The notes beneath the pieces are model-generated. The model did not search any database. It saw nothing but the letters and a program-made list of their open reading frames with translations, and was not told the DNA's origin. Below are positions 13,554-24,962 of a stretch of DNA of 64,000 nt, piece after piece. This DNA comes from Phaeosaccion multiseriatum. Taxonomy: Eukaryota; Ochrophyta, other classes. Made by a program: the position numbers and the translations under genes. Location: NCBI GenBank assembly GCA_965112735.1, contig OZ218957.1, positions 2,790,001 to 2,854,000 on the forward strand, given 5' to 3'. Each line of letters opens with the position of its first letter. The stretch's first letter is position 1.

Positions 13554-13829
13554 GGTCTCCCTCCTTGAGGCTATGGACGCCCCGTCCTCTGCTGCTGCTG
13601 CTCCCCCCTTTTTTGGAGTCCTCCCCTTCTCTCCCTTCCCCTAGACAACGCACAGAGTACACTGTGGCAGCTTCTAGCTGCTTCCCCTGCTGCTATTGCT
13701 TCTACTTCCCCCCTACTGCTTTTGCTGTAGACTAATGTTGTCCCCCTTTCCTCCCCTCCTCTCGCTTGCTGTGCGACGATCCGGATCAAAAGGGCCAACG
13801 GCACATTTGGGGATGGCACTATACGGCTC

Positions 13830-15857
13830 GTGGATACAAACGGATCCAAACGGGCAAGATCCGATCAAGATATACAGCTGAGCTTAGGAGCAGCGGATGT
13901 TGAGCAGGAGAGTGCGAGGAGGGAGCTTCTGATGCATCTCGGACCCTCGAGGGAGGAGAAGATGCAGCCGCGGGCGGAGCAACACGTAATACTCAAGAGG
14001 GAGATGAAGATTTTGGAGGAAAAGGGGAAGGAGAAGGCCAAGAGAGAAAAAGAGAAAGGCGCGAAGAACGCCTTTCGGAGGGACAGGAAGCTCGTCCTTT
14101 TCCAGCTGGAGGCGGAGTCATCAGCAGGCCGCAGAAGTAGCAGCCAGGACTTTGAGAGGGCCCTGCGAGTCAGAGGGGGGGGGGCGGGAGGAAAACGAAG
14201 GGACCAACTGGATGGCAGACGCAGAGGCCACTTCCAAGAGGCAGTGCCTGGGTAGTAGAGAAGGTGGAGAACGCAACCGGGCAGTGTACAGCGAACGGGA
14301 TCCAGGCCAGCAGCCGCGGTTGCCACTGCAGCCCTCCCACCTTGCCTACTCGTCGTCTCAGCGTCAGCCACGGCAGGACGAGCAATACGACTCGCCCTCT
14401 CAGCATCAGCCACGGCAGCAGCAGCAGCCATTGGTGGTACAGCAGCAGCCCTCCCACCTTGCCTACTCGTTGTCTCAGCGTCAGCCACGGCAGCAGCAGC
14501 AGCCCTCCGAGCCATACTACCCGTCGTCTCAGCGTCAGCCACGGCAGCAGCATCAGCCGGAGCCGCAGCAGCAATCCCGCCTCCACTACTTGTCTACACA
14601 GCAGGCTCAACCTTTCAGGTGCCGCCTCCACCCCAGCACCAGCCGACCGACCTTTACTGTCCGCCGTCTCAGCAGCAGCAGCAGCAGCAGCACTCGCCGC
14701 AGCAGGAGCAGGACAACGTTCGACGCGAGCCGTGGCCATTTTTTTTTACGGGTGTCCGCGACTTTGGAACCGAATGCCGCAATCTATATCCGGAGCTCCA
14801 CACCGCCACGGGGGGCAAGAGGGCGGCCTCGTGGGGAGAGGTATCGCAGGACAGAACGGGGCCTGCTAATGAGGGGGAGGAGGAGGAGGAGGAGGAGGAG
14901 GAGGAGGAGGAGGAGAGGGTGGATGGGGGAGAGGAGGAGGATACCGGCGTTGCCAGTGCCAAGGCCTTGGGGGTGGAGGAGGTGCTGGAGAGCATGATAT
15001 CCTTTGTAGGGGAGGGCCACCACGTCTTCATCGCCACCGTGTGTAAGAAGTGGCAACAGCACTACAGTGTGGCATATCCTTCACTCGAGACTTCCAACCC
15101 GAGCGTGATTGAGTCCATCGAGCGCTTGCAGTGGGCCCAGGAATGTGGATACGAGCTGAGTGTGGGCACTTTCGAGGTGACGGCAGAGTACGGAGATGTA
15201 AGCGTGTGCGAGGAGGTTCATGGTTTTCCCCATCCCTGGGGCGAAACGGTCTGCAACGCCGCGGTGAGAAATTCAAGGCATGGACTGCGTGTCCTCAAGT
15301 GGCTGCGATCGGAGGACCCCCCCTAAAAGAAGCGCTGTCCTTGGTCGGAGTATGGTATCACCCGTCAAGCTGCCATATGCACGGGAATGTGGAGGCTCTG
15401 AAGTGGCTGCTGTCTGACGAAGGGGACGCGTTGTTTGACTCCAACATCTGGATGCAATCTGTACAGTCAGGGCGTATCCCTGGGATCGAGTGGGTGCTTC
15501 ACCATCCCAAGGTCAGACCAGGCAGAGATGGAGGCGTTATGGGTTATACAACGATTGGACGAAGGGGGCTATGTGGGAGGTGCAGAAGGGAAAGCTGGAA
15601 GTGCTGCAATGGCTTTATGCCAACACACGGGAGCTGTGCTCTTGGGATGAGGATGTCTGTTCTACGCATTTTATCCCGCCAAGAGCCTCTCCGTCCTCAA
15701 ACGGCTCCGATCGGAGGAGGTCTTCCCTTGGACCCGGTATGCCCACAGTACTGGAAAGACCCATTATTGGGGTGACTGGGATATGGCCCCTGCCGCCTTC
15801 GAGGCGATGAAGCAATGGGTGCACGCTAACGGCCACCCCTGCGAGTGCGAAGACTGA
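13830..15857 (+). pseudogene. Decayed ankyrin-like repeat gene (paralogue of the next two genes)
   Basis: The best-preserved part (about 14956-15325) reads VEEVLESMISFVGEGHHVF.., SVIESIERLQWAQECGYELSVGTF and HGLRVLKWLRSE, clearly homologous to the two intact neighbours. After a stop at 15326 the homology continues in other frames (ALKWLLSDEG..VLHHPKV, then GKLEVLQWLYANTREL, then MKQWVHANGHPC) and ends at a TGA at 15855-15857 matching the family's C-terminus. At least three frame changes are therefore needed. Upstream, a charged coil-like segment from 13830 (no ATG at that point) and a Gln-rich segment from ATG 14212 also lie in successive frames, one change falling at a run of ten G near 14175. 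This could be an inactivated gene or, less likely, sequencing indels; other genes in the window are intact. Confidence 0.7.
14335..14575 (+). repeat. Gln/Ser-rich coding tandem repeat (SSQRQPRQQQQP type)
   Basis: Four imperfect copies of a unit around ccttgcctactcgtcgtctc and agcgtcagccacggcag, roughly 60 bases apart, encode S(S/L)SQRQPRQ followed by Gln runs. It sits in the N-terminal part of the decayed ankyrin-like gene. Confidence 0.75.
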
Positions 15858-16566
15858 TCGATTCTCGCATTAAAAAGGGGATCGAGGTAGCTAGTCGTGC
15901 CCGATGAGAGGGAGAGAGAGAGAGGGGGGAGTGATGGTTTTTACTTCGTAGGTCGGGGTGGGGAGAGTGTACCAACAATAGCAACGGCCCTCACCACTCT
16001 TTATGAATGCACTTCCCTTGGATCGTGAGAGTGAAACCGTGAAACCCTCCTTCTCTATCACACAACACAACATCGCTTGGTGCGCGGGGCGGCATCAAGA
16101 GACCTCATTGGTCCGCAGTTCCTTCTCCTCCTCACGACTCGGAGCCCTCTTGTGTTGCCCTTCCCCCCCCCTCTCTCCCCCCCCTCCTCCTGGGGTGTAG
16201 AGGCGGCCTCTTTCCGGCACCCCGCTGCTCCTTCTCCCCCCGCTCCTTATGCCGCTACTGCTCGTGCCGCGACCATGCGTAGCGGCTTTCCACCATCCAT
16301 TTCCACATCTCACTGGAACTCAAAACTCGCTCCAACGTGCTTTTCTAGGTGCACGTGTTGTACTGCGATCGGAGCCTCACAACTCCTTGATAACGAGCTT
16401 GAGTTCTAGTTACAATAGTTGAGTGTTTTGTTCCGCTCCCCCACCTCCCAAACCCACCCAAACACACACACACCATCTACAAACTCCCCTCACATGTCTC
16501 TCTGATTGAGCGATTGGGAATGACGATTCACCCTTTCTCGCCCACACTTTTGACAGAAGACGCTCG
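15858..16566. other. Intergenic, no gene seen
   Basis: This lies between the 3' ends of the decayed + strand copy and the intact - strand copy of the ankyrin-like family (convergent). It contains CT-rich and CA-rich runs. I see no coding signal or RNA gene in it. Confidence 0.5.
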
Positions 16567-17505
16567 TCAGTCTTGGCAGTGGCAGGGGTGTCCGTTTGCA
16601 TGGACCCACTGCTTCATCTCCTCGAATACATCAGCCGGCATACCCCATCCAAGACCAGAAATGTCTTTGACGAACTGTGGACATGTCCACTCGTCCCAGG
16701 GAGCCCGCACCTCCTCCGATCGGAGCCACTTCAGCATGGGTAGGCTCTTGCCCCCCCGGACCGCCCAACAGCAGACATGTTCATCCCACCTGCACAGCTC
16801 CCGTGCGTTGGCATGCAGCCATTGCAGCACCTGTAGATTGCCTTCATTGGCGGCCAAGGAAGGTCCAGCCCTCCATTTGCTTAGTCCGGTTGCAGCCTCC
16901 ATCTGAGCTCTGACCTTGGGTTGGTGCACAATCATCTGTAGCATAGGAATACACCCCCCCAACACAGCCTCTGACCACATATTGGAATCAGGAGGACCCA
17001 TGAACCCTTCCTTCAGCAGCCACTCCAGAACCTCCACATTGTCGCACTTGACAGCGTGGATGCCCATGCCAGTTTCCGACCAAAGACATCGCCTCTTTCT
17101 GGGTACGTCCTCGAATCGCAACCACTTGAGGATACGCAGCCCATGTCGAGCATTCCTCACCGCGGCTTTGCAGGCCTCTTCGTCCCACGGACATTCCAGA
17201 CTGTGAAGCTCCTCGCACACGCTCACATCTCCGTACTCTGCCGCCGCCCTGAAAGTGCCCACACTCAGCTCGTACCCATACCCCTTGGCCCAATGCAAAC
17301 GCTCGACAGACTCAACAATGCTGGAAAATGTAGTCTCCCCTGAAGGATATGCCACACTGTAGTGCTCTTGCCACTCCTTACACACGGTGGCGAGGAAGGC
17401 GTGGTGGCCCTTCCCCACAAAGGGTATGACCAGGGACACGGCTTTCTGCATGACTTCCTCCATCCTCAAGGCCTTGGCCCTGACCGCGTACGTCTCCTGA
17501 AGCAT
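16567..17505 (-). CDS. Ankyrin-like repeat protein (EsV-1-199 / brown-algal type)
   Basis: Single-exon ORF of 312 aa from the first ATG (17505); the frame is open to 17568 but only through a GTG, so an upstream spliced exon is possible. The N-terminal segment FVGKGHHAFLATVCKEWQEHY resembles an F-box-like helix pair. It is followed by five or six degenerate about 33-residue repeats of the type LxxLxWLxxE..C.WDE..C (for example HGLRILKWLRFED, NVEVLEWLLKEG, NLQVLQWLHANARELCRWDE, SLPMLKWLRSEE). It ends MKQWVHANGHPC. These are the divergent ankyrin-type repeats common in Ectocarpus and in phaeoviral EsV-1-199-like proteins. The function is unknown; a protein-protein or substrate-adaptor role is a guess. 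It is close kin of the genes on both sides. Confidence 0.8.
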   Translation of the reverse strand: MLQETYAVRAKALRMEEVMQKAVSLVIPFVGKGHHAFLATVCKEWQEHYSVAYPSGETTFSSIVESVERLHWAKGYGYELSVGTFRAAAEYGDVSVCEELHSLECPWDEEACKAAVRNARHGLRILKWLRFEDVPRKRRCLWSETGMGIHAVKCDNVEVLEWLLKEGFMGPPDSNMWSEAVLGGCIPMLQMIVHQPKVRAQMEAATGLSKWRAGPSLAANEGNLQVLQWLHANARELCRWDEHVCCWAVRGGKSLPMLKWLRSEEVRAPWDEWTCPQFVKDISGLGWGMPADVFEEMKQWVHANGHPCHCQD

Positions 17506-17787
17506 CTTTTTTCGTACAGGTGCTGTTGCTTGTTGCTTCTTGATCCTCTTCCTCCCTAAGTGGCTCACAGGGCCGACTCCGAATGACCAACGTGCCCTCG
17601 TAGTTTAAACCAGCAGACAAAAGAGAGGAAAAATCGAAGCCGTGCTTGGCGATCAAGCCCATCGTACACTTATCTCTCCGCGCCTGCCTTCTTCTTCCCC
17701 GGCAAAGTCAAACTTGTCCCCGTCCCTTCTCTCATCATATCAAACTTCACTAAAGAAACAGCTGACACCCTTCGGTATATCAGGCAT

Positions 17788-18888
17788 ATGGTGAACGCGA
17801 AGAGAAGGAAGGAGGAGTGCATGGAGGGGCGGGACCAGAAGCAGGACGACAAGCGGCTCCAGCCAGCTCCACCCACTGACTCCTCGGGGGCGGCAAAGCA
17901 TACTTTGCATGGAGGGGTGTCAGCAGCTCCACATCCCGCCGCCCTCGCTGCTGTAAGCGAGGGAAGCAATGTTGAGACTTTCGAAGCTTGCAACGAGACC
18001 CTGGCTCAGGCGGTGCTGCTCGGCGTAGTCATGGGGTGGACTGGTGGGGGCCATGATTTCTTCGTAGCGGCGGTGAGCAAAGAGTGGAAGGGACTCTACA
18101 GGCATCTCTTTCCGGCCAAGACAACGCTTCGCAGGAGGATGGTGGAGTCTGTGGAGCGCTTGAGCTGGGCCAGGAAATACGGGTGTGAGCTGAGTGTCAA
18201 GACGTTTGAAGATGCAGTCCAGTACGGAGATGTGGGTGTCTGCAAGGCTCTTCACAGCATGGGCTGTGCCTGGGATGCGAGAGTGTGTGAGGTTGCTGCG
18301 AGGAATGAGAGGCACGGACTCAGCATCCTCCAGTGGCTGCGGACGGAGGAACTTCCCGGCAAGAAAAGATGCTTGTGGGATGAACAAGTGTGTGACGAAG
18401 CAGCTGGACAGGGGAGGCTGGAGATGCTGGAGTGGATGCTCGCAGAAGAGGCGAATGCGCCATTTAATTACATGCTTTTGGCGGCATCTATTGAGTCGAA
18501 GCGTCTTTGTGTGGTCGAGTGGGTGTTGGAACATCCCAAGGTCAAAGCTCGGATGGAGGTGGCAGGAAAATGCAGCTGGTGGGGGTATGGGCCTGTCTGG
18601 GCGGCCATGCACAGCAATCTCGAAGTGCTGCAATGGTTTCATGCAAACGCACGGGAGCTGTTCAGATGGGGTGAGGATATCTGTGGTGATGCAGTGTATT
18701 CCGCAAAGAGCCTCTCCATGCTGAAATGGCTCCGCTCAGAGGAGGTCATGTGTCCCTGGGACAGGAGGGCATGCCCACACTCTTGGAAAGTCGAATTTGG
18801 TGATGACTGGGATATGCCCCCTGCCGCCTTTGAGGAGATGAAGCAGTGGGTGCATGCCAATGGACACCCCTGCGCCTGCGAGGACTGA
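17788..18888 (+). CDS. Ankyrin-like repeat protein (EsV-1-199 / brown-algal type)
   Basis: Single-exon ORF of 366 aa starting at an ATG. It has the same architecture as the - strand paralogue: a charged N-terminus, an F-box-like segment (GGGHDFFVAAVSKEWKGLY), VESVERLSWARKYGCELSVKTF, then repeats HGLSILQWLRTEE, RLEMLEWMLAEE, CVVEWVLEHPKVKA, NLEVLQWFHANAREL, SLSMLKWLRSEE, and the family C-terminus FEEMKQWVHANGHPC. The pair is divergent, the starts lying 282 bases apart. The intact frame and conserved repeat positions argue that it is functional. Binding partner unknown. Confidence 0.85.
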   Translation: MVNAKRRKEECMEGRDQKQDDKRLQPAPPTDSSGAAKHTLHGGVSAAPHPAALAAVSEGSNVETFEACNETLAQAVLLGVVMGWTGGGHDFFVAAVSKEWKGLYRHLFPAKTTLRRRMVESVERLSWARKYGCELSVKTFEDAVQYGDVGVCKALHSMGCAWDARVCEVAARNERHGLSILQWLRTEELPGKKRCLWDEQVCDEAAGQGRLEMLEWMLAEEANAPFNYMLLAASIESKRLCVVEWVLEHPKVKARMEVAGKCSWWGYGPVWAAMHSNLEVLQWFHANARELFRWGEDICGDAVYSAKSLSMLKWLRSEEVMCPWDRRACPHSWKVEFGDDWDMPPAAFEEMKQWVHANGHPCACED

Positions 18889-20530
18889 CTGAGCAGACGA
18901 AGACGCGACTCTACTTTCATCCCACGTGTCAGCACCAGAGCCCTCAAGTACAGCAGGGCGTACAACACCTCCCCGCCCTCTTCCTTCCCGATACAAGCAA
19001 AGAGGGACTCTTTGACTATCGTGTGTAGCTGTGGCATTGCAGATCCGCATGGTCCTTGTTCGTAAAGATCAATGACTTGTTCCCTGATTGGTGGCGCTGT
19101 AATCGAAACCGGCAGACTTAATTTGATGTGTCATGCTGAGCTTCCCCTCTCTTGCTTGTGTGTGACTAGAGGACTTCCGCGACCCCAGGCATGAGAAGTT
19201 CGGTAAGTTCGTCAAGGAACAAATGATGGAAGGAAGCACAAGATACTCTTACCAGAGACATCCGCGCACACTCACGGCGAGGAAAGAGACTTGAGAATGC
19301 CATTGAAATCATTAAGCGGGGTTCAAACAAATTTAAAACTAACAAGCGCCGGGAGCCTTGGAGCACGCGCACACCCACACCCACACCCACACTGAACGCA
19401 CTGCTCTCTCCCTCTCTCTCTCTCTCTCTCCGTACGCCGTCCCCTTGGCCCTGCCTACCTGCGTGAGACGTGGGTCAGCAGACGGTAGACAATTAATCCA
19501 GCTCGGAACCCGCGGAGGTCGGACCGCGGCACAAATCAACACAAGGCACAAAGTGAATTTAACTCTCTGCTGCTCACTCCTCCGCCCTTCCTTCAGCTTA
19601 TTACTTTGATTGAAGCGATGGCGCTACCTTCACCATCAGAATCACTCAAGTTTGAAGGGCGGGGCCATCAACACCTGGCTACACATCATGCCATCCATCC
19701 ACCCGTCGCCGCTGCTGCTGGAGCAGTCGAAGCAGTCCGTCTCACCCCCTTCCTCCCTCCCTCTCTCCCTCCATCCCTCCCTCTCGCACGCTCTCGACTG
19801 ACCAATGCTTCCTCCCTCCCTCTGCCCCGCCCACCCTCACACGGTCAGCCGGAAGGGAGGGGATGCAGCAGAGCATGCGAAGCAGAGGCCGAGGCCGCTC
19901 CACCCTTACACAAAGTGGGGGTCAAATCGGCCTCGGTCGCTCAGAGTGCTGACGCTGATGTATCTCCAATGGCACCAACTGCTGCTGCTCCTGCTGCTGC
20001 TACTTCTGCTGAGAGTAGCAGCGTATGGGTCATTGTGTCTCTCTTCTCCACACCCTCATACCTCACGCGGCAAGCAAGAAGGTAGCTTGGAAACCCCGCC
20101 TCTCTGCCCCCCGGGGCTCCGGGGCTCTGAGAATGAACGCCTGACACCTGACACCTGGCCGCGGAGCAAGTGGGGCACTCAATCGCGTAGGCGGGCGTTT
20201 CGGAGGGAGGCGTTGCTCTCAGCGCACACTCTCCCTCTGCGAACACCGCGCCCCCCCCCCCCCCTAGCTTGCTCCACAGGGCTGCTCCCTTCGCACAGTG
20301 CCCTAGTCACTGTGGGTCTAGGATGCACACACGTGGACATGCTCTCCCTCCCCAGCAGTGACCTTGCCTCCCTCTCCTCGGCCTCTCTGCCGAGCTGCTA
20401 CTTGCCCTTCCTTCCCGCACCGTCAGCGGAGGACTCGTCGAAAGGAAGGCCTCTGAAGGCCTCTACTTAAAAGGCCCCTGTCTCTGCTTTGCCGCCTCCT
20501 GCCACAAGGAGCGACTCATAAGCGAGAGAC
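18889..20530. other. Intergenic, no supported gene
   Basis: About 1.6 kb between the ankyrin-like gene (+) and the end of PPCDC (-). It holds (CT)n near 19404-19430, (CCCT/CCTC)n near 19750-19790 and a Leu-coding CTG run near 19980-20010. ORFs up to about 220 codons exist but are low-complexity and show no domain I recognise. Confidence 0.5.
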
Positions 20531-22031
20531 TCAGGACGATGCGTCTCGGGCGCGTTTCGCCGGTGCTTCTGCCGTGTCACCACCCTGAGCAGCATCAGCA
20601 GCAGTAGTAGTAGTAGTAGAAGCAGCGGGGGTGCCTCTCTTGATCCCTCCCCCTTCTCCTCCTCCTCCTCCTACTCCCCTGGGAGGCGTCATACCCCCCC
20701 CCGTCCCTGCCTTGGCCGCGGCGGCCTTTGCTAAGCCCTTGGCCTTCTCCTGCTCGATGAGTTGGCTCACCACCCTACAAATGTCGTCGACATTGGCCAA
20801 GGCCCCATCCCCGACGTCCCCACACGCCAGCTTCTTCTCCACGGGAAAAACCACCTCCACCCCCCCCAGCTCTTTGAGCGAGTCCAGCTGCCTGCGGGTG
20901 AGGGGGTGAGCCCACATGTACGTGTTCATGGCGGGACACACGACAAGCGGCTTGGGCGTGGCGAAATCCCAGGCTCGCACTATGCTCGTCTGATGGGGTG
21001 GGGTGGGGTGGGGCAATGGAGGGTGGGATAGTGGGTGGGTGGGTGGAGGTGAAGAGGAGACGTTGGGGAGAGGGAGAGGGAGAGAGGTGGCAGGAGAATC
21101 AACGAACGCCGTACGTATTGGAGAAGGGGAAGAATGGGTGGGATGAATGGATGGGGTGAATGGTATGAAGGACTGACCCACTCAGGGTTGCTAACCACAC
21201 CAGCTTCAGTATGAGTTTCTGCTACTCACTACTCACTACTCACTCACCACGAGGTTGTCACACAAGCCGTTGGCCATCTTAGCGAGGGTGTTGGCGGAGA
21301 GGGGCGCACACACGAGGATGTCTGCCCAGTTGCGTAGCTGTAGCAGTATTGCAGTGCAGTACACACCGGCAGGAGGGGAGGGGGGGTAAGCGGGTGGGAG
21401 GAGAGAGGAGGAGAGAGGAGGGGAGGGGAGGGGAGGGGAGAGAAGGGAGAAGGGGGGGGTGAGCACAAAAGAGGGACTGAAGAAAAGGGAAGGGAACCAG
21501 AACGAAGGACCTGGCACGGGGGCTTTTGCTTCTTACGTACGTGGATGTGCATGACGGGATCGCCCACTTCCCGCCAGTTGGACCAATCCTCTTCGTCAGT
21601 GAACAGCTCCACGGCGGGCTTCAGCCCCTGGAAGGCTGCGTGAGCCACAGGGTCGTACTGCTCGGCGCTGTTCATAAAGTGCTGCGCCTTCTGCGTCACT
21701 ACGATGCGGACCTGGCCGAATAGAGGGGAGTGAGCCAGTCAGTCAGCAGTAGTCCAAGCAGTGGTCGGCGGCAAGGAAGACGGAACGAGAAGACTCGAGA
21801 AAAGGTATTCAAGATCCGGGCTACTGGCCCACCTCTCACCTCTGCCTGTTTGCTGAGCTCCACCGCGATCTTAGGGCCCTTGATTGTGGCCACACTGCCG
21901 GTCAAACACAGCAAGAGGCGAGGCTTGCGCAGGCCCTCGCAAAAGCTAGTCGACCTCGCCTTTCCGGGAGAGATGAGAGGCCCGGCGGTACCAGGCCCCC
22001 CACCCGAGCTTCCATTCTCTCCGCCGCCCAT
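20531..22031 (-). CDS. PPCDC: Phosphopantothenoylcysteine decarboxylase (flavoprotein, coenzyme A synthesis)
   Basis: Decarboxylates 4'-phospho-N-pantothenoylcysteine to 4'-phosphopantetheine using FMN, the third step of CoA synthesis from pantothenate. Exons: 22031-21840, 21711-21541, 21337-21248, 20989-20531, giving 303 aa. Key motifs: LLLCLTGSVATIK (FMN binding) near residue 40, catalytic His about 121 in DPVMHIHLRNWAD (across the exon 2/3 join), PLSANTLAKMANGLCDNL, Asn about 173 in CPAMNTYMW and Cys about 207 in KLACGDVGDGAL. The His-Asn-Cys spacing fits Arabidopsis HAL3a (90/142/175). A C-terminal tail of about 80 residues rich in Gly/Thr/Ala is not part of the family core. No targeting peptide is seen, so it is probably cytosolic. 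It is divergent from NDUFS4, the starts lying 380 bases apart. Confidence 0.95.
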
Positions 22032-22410
22032 TACAGCCTAAATTCCCTCTCTCCTTGCCCCCTGTTCTCCCCTGTTCTCCCGGGAGGCCTTTTGTCTCTC
22101 TCTCACTCGCTACAACGTACGCGAAAAATCTCCCGAAGTTCTGTGCGCTTGCCAGCGACGAGGCCTTTCCTTCGACGGTGCAGCGTTCTTTGCAAAGAGC
22201 TACACCTTCCTACTCTCTCTTCTGCTGTTCGTCCTTAGTACCGTGCAATGAAGAAGAGAGGTGGAGGAGGAGGAGAAAGGAGAGAAGAAAGAAAGCAGAA
22301 AAAAAACGCAAACTGTACCCAGGGGGTACGCCCACTCTGCAAACGAGGGTGCGTTGTAAAGGGGATAGAGAAAGCAAGAGAGAGAGGGAGAGGAACGACA
22401 GCGATAGACG
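22032..22410. promoter_or_regulatory. Shared upstream region of divergent PPCDC and NDUFS4
   Basis: A 379-base gap between two ATG codons on opposite strands, so it must hold both 5' UTRs and probably a bidirectional promoter. It contains GA-rich runs on the NDUFS4 side. No TATA box or other specific element could be assigned. Confidence 0.4.
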
Positions 22411-24008
22411 ATGCAGGCGTCTCTGAGAGCCAGCAGGGCGGTGGTGGCGGGATTTTCGAGGGGTTCTCTGGGGCGGCAGGTATCACGACAAGGACCAGCA
22501 GCAGTAGCAGCAGCTGCGCCAGTGCGATGGATGTCCAACGTGCCGGCGGCAGAAGAGGAGGAGGTGGACCCTGCCGTGGCAGAGATTGAGAGGAAGAAGA
22601 TCTTGGCGGAGGCTTTGGTAGAACGTGAGTGCCGGAGAGGGGAGGGTGATTGCACCGAGAGAGAGAGGAACAGAGGAAAGACGCGAAGGGAGAGAGCACA
22701 GGCAGGGGAAGCGAGCTTGGGCTGCGTCGCATTTGCTGCAGAGCCCGAAAACCGTACACAGGGCAACGCTGCGTTCTCTACTCTCAGCCCTCGAGTGCCC
22801 TACTATTGCTCCAAAGGGGGTCGAAGGAAGACGGAAAAGGGGGAAGAGGGTAGTCATGCCGGCCTCAGAGCAGTTTATGATCGATCGCTTTGGTGGTGAT
22901 GCGTGAATGGACAAGAAGTGTCTCGATGCCATTGTATGCTTATCCTCGCCCCTAAAAGTGAGGTCAGAGACGTCTACAATCTGCCGTGTTCCCTCACCCC
23001 TCCCCCTCCGCGCCCACCCTTTTCCCATTCCGCTTTACTCGCAATGAATGAATCGGCCCATTCACAGGCGTGGCACCTCTGCAGCTCGATCATGACATCG
23101 TGCTGCCCCTGGGCATCGACGATAAATCAGAGATTGGCCTATTGGCGGCCCAGCCCAAGGGGGAGATGAAGAGGAAGGTGATGATCTACAGGCCTTGTCA
23201 ATCCGCCACATCGAGGTACGTACACGTCTCTCTATGTGTCCACATCTTTGTGCCTCTGTCCGCCTTTCTTCTCTTCTTCTCTCTCTGTCTCCCTCTCTGT
23301 CTATCTCTTGTGGCTCCCTCTCTTTCTTGCCCTCTCTCCTTTGGTCTCTTTCTGTTTTGTCTCTTGTCGCTCTGCTCTCTACATTTCTCTCTCTCTCTCT
23401 GTGTTTCTGTCTCCCTCTCCCTGTCTCTGTCTGCCAGTCACTCTATGGCAAGCAAGGCTTTTGTCTATTGCACATCATGACACACTGCCTTTCTCTCCCC
23501 CTCTCCCTCCCTTCGTCCCTCCCTCCCTCCCTCCCCCTCTCTCTCTCCCTAATGATATATCTCGTCGTTACACAACAGTTTCGGCATGGAAAAGAGGTAC
23601 TGGCTCATCGAGCACGAGCCCACCGAGGTGTGGTCCAATCCCTTGATGGGGTGGACATTCACAGGTGACACACAGGCCCGAAACGCGCAGAATAAGAATT
23701 TGCGCTTCTCATCCGCAGAAGACGCGGTGGAGTTTTGCAAGCAGCACGGTTGGGACAACTATCAAGTGTATGAGGACAACAACGACCGAAGCATTGAGGC
23801 ACAGGGCAAGCACAAGTATCAGCAGAACTTCCTCGCGCCGGATGTGGAACTCGATATCAAAAAGAAGAAGAAGAGGACAAAGAAGTTTCAGACGCCCACC
23901 AAGCTCGCGTCGCACTATTTCCGGCCGCTGACATTCCACGGAGAGGCGAGGGTGGACCAGCACGGGCCCAATGGAGGGCAGTTCACCGAGTCGAGCAGCA
24001 GCAAATAG
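22411..24008 (+). CDS. NDUFS4: NADH dehydrogenase [ubiquinone] iron-sulfur protein 4 (complex I 18 kDa subunit), mitochondrial
   Basis: Accessory subunit of respiratory complex I at the N-module/Q-module junction. Exons 22411..22624, 23068..23215 and 23579..24008 join in frame to 263 aa. The N-terminus (MQASLRASRAVVAGFSRGSLGRQVSRQG) is Arg/Ser/Ala-rich without acids, typical of a mitochondrial presequence. The family core is plain: KVMIYRP, GMEKRYWLIEHEPTEVWSNP, LMGWTFTGDTQAR, LRFSSAEDAVEFCKQHGW, and YQQNF near the end of the conserved part. The C-terminus runs on about 60 residues past the usual end with a Lys-rich patch (DIKKKKKRTKK). The protein is longer than the usual 170-180 residues at both ends. 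Confidence 0.93.
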
Positions 24009-24931
24009 GACAGTTACAACAGTTACATTTTTAGACAGTCCAGGAAGGAAGGAAGAGAATGGTTGGTAGCAGCAGCAGAAGTCGAGGGAGGAAGAAGGGA
24101 GAGGATAGGGAGGGGGGGAAGGGGGAGGGGGGTGGGGAGCAGCGTGGGGGGGGAGTCTCGTTGCGAGCATTAAAAGCCCCTCCTCCTGACTGTGTATAGT
24201 GGGAAGGAGGAGAAGCTTTCTTTAAAAAATTATAAGAATAAACCACGTAATAAAGAGAGAGGGAGAAGGAAGGGAGCTTTCTTTCTCGCTCTCTCTCTCT
24301 CTCGCGTTTCTTTTTTTGTGTGCGGAAGCCTCTTCTGATGTCGGAGCTCTCTCTCTCTGTCACTCTCTCTACCCAGCCTGTTGTAAGCGCACAAGGAAGG
24401 ATGGATGAGTGCCTGGCTGGCTGCCTGTCTGTCTGTCTGTCTGTCTGTCTGTCTGGCTGGCTGGCTGCCTTCAAGACACTCCTGTGTTCGACCCTCATCT
24501 CGATACTGTTCCCTCGATGCCTTCAAACTGTTCCCTCGTTGTCTCGATACTGTTTCATTCCCTGCTCTTCCCCACGGCCCTTGTCGCTGTGCGGGTGAGC
24601 CTCTTCCACAGGCACGCACTCAACTGAGGCGCCACCCACACCCACACCCAATCAATAGTGGATAGGAGGGGACCCAAACAAGGGTAGGTTGGGCGGCGGG
24701 GGAAGCAAGCGCGGCGCGTGTTGCTTCGCCCTGCCCTGCCGACCTGAGCTGAGCTGTGAGCCACCGCCTCGCCCCCCCCCCACCTCTCTCTCTCTCTCTC
24801 GATGGGATGGTTAAAGACTCGGGACAGTAGGCCCTTGCCGCTGACGCGCACCCCCCCTCTCGGCCTCGCTCCTTGGGCCGGGCCATTCGGTGGCGGCGGC
24901 ACATGCTTCTACAGCTACTTTCTTCACCAAG

Positions 24932-24962
<31 letters not shown>

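Noticed and set aside
13830-18888. Integrated phaeovirus
   Set aside because: Only the ankyrin-like family is shared; no viral structural or replication gene lies nearby, and the same family is widespread in host genomes.
19606-20470. Two + strand ORFs of 159 and 221 codons
   Set aside because: Pro/Ser/Leu low complexity, no recognisable domain, overlapping frames, no convincing splice context.
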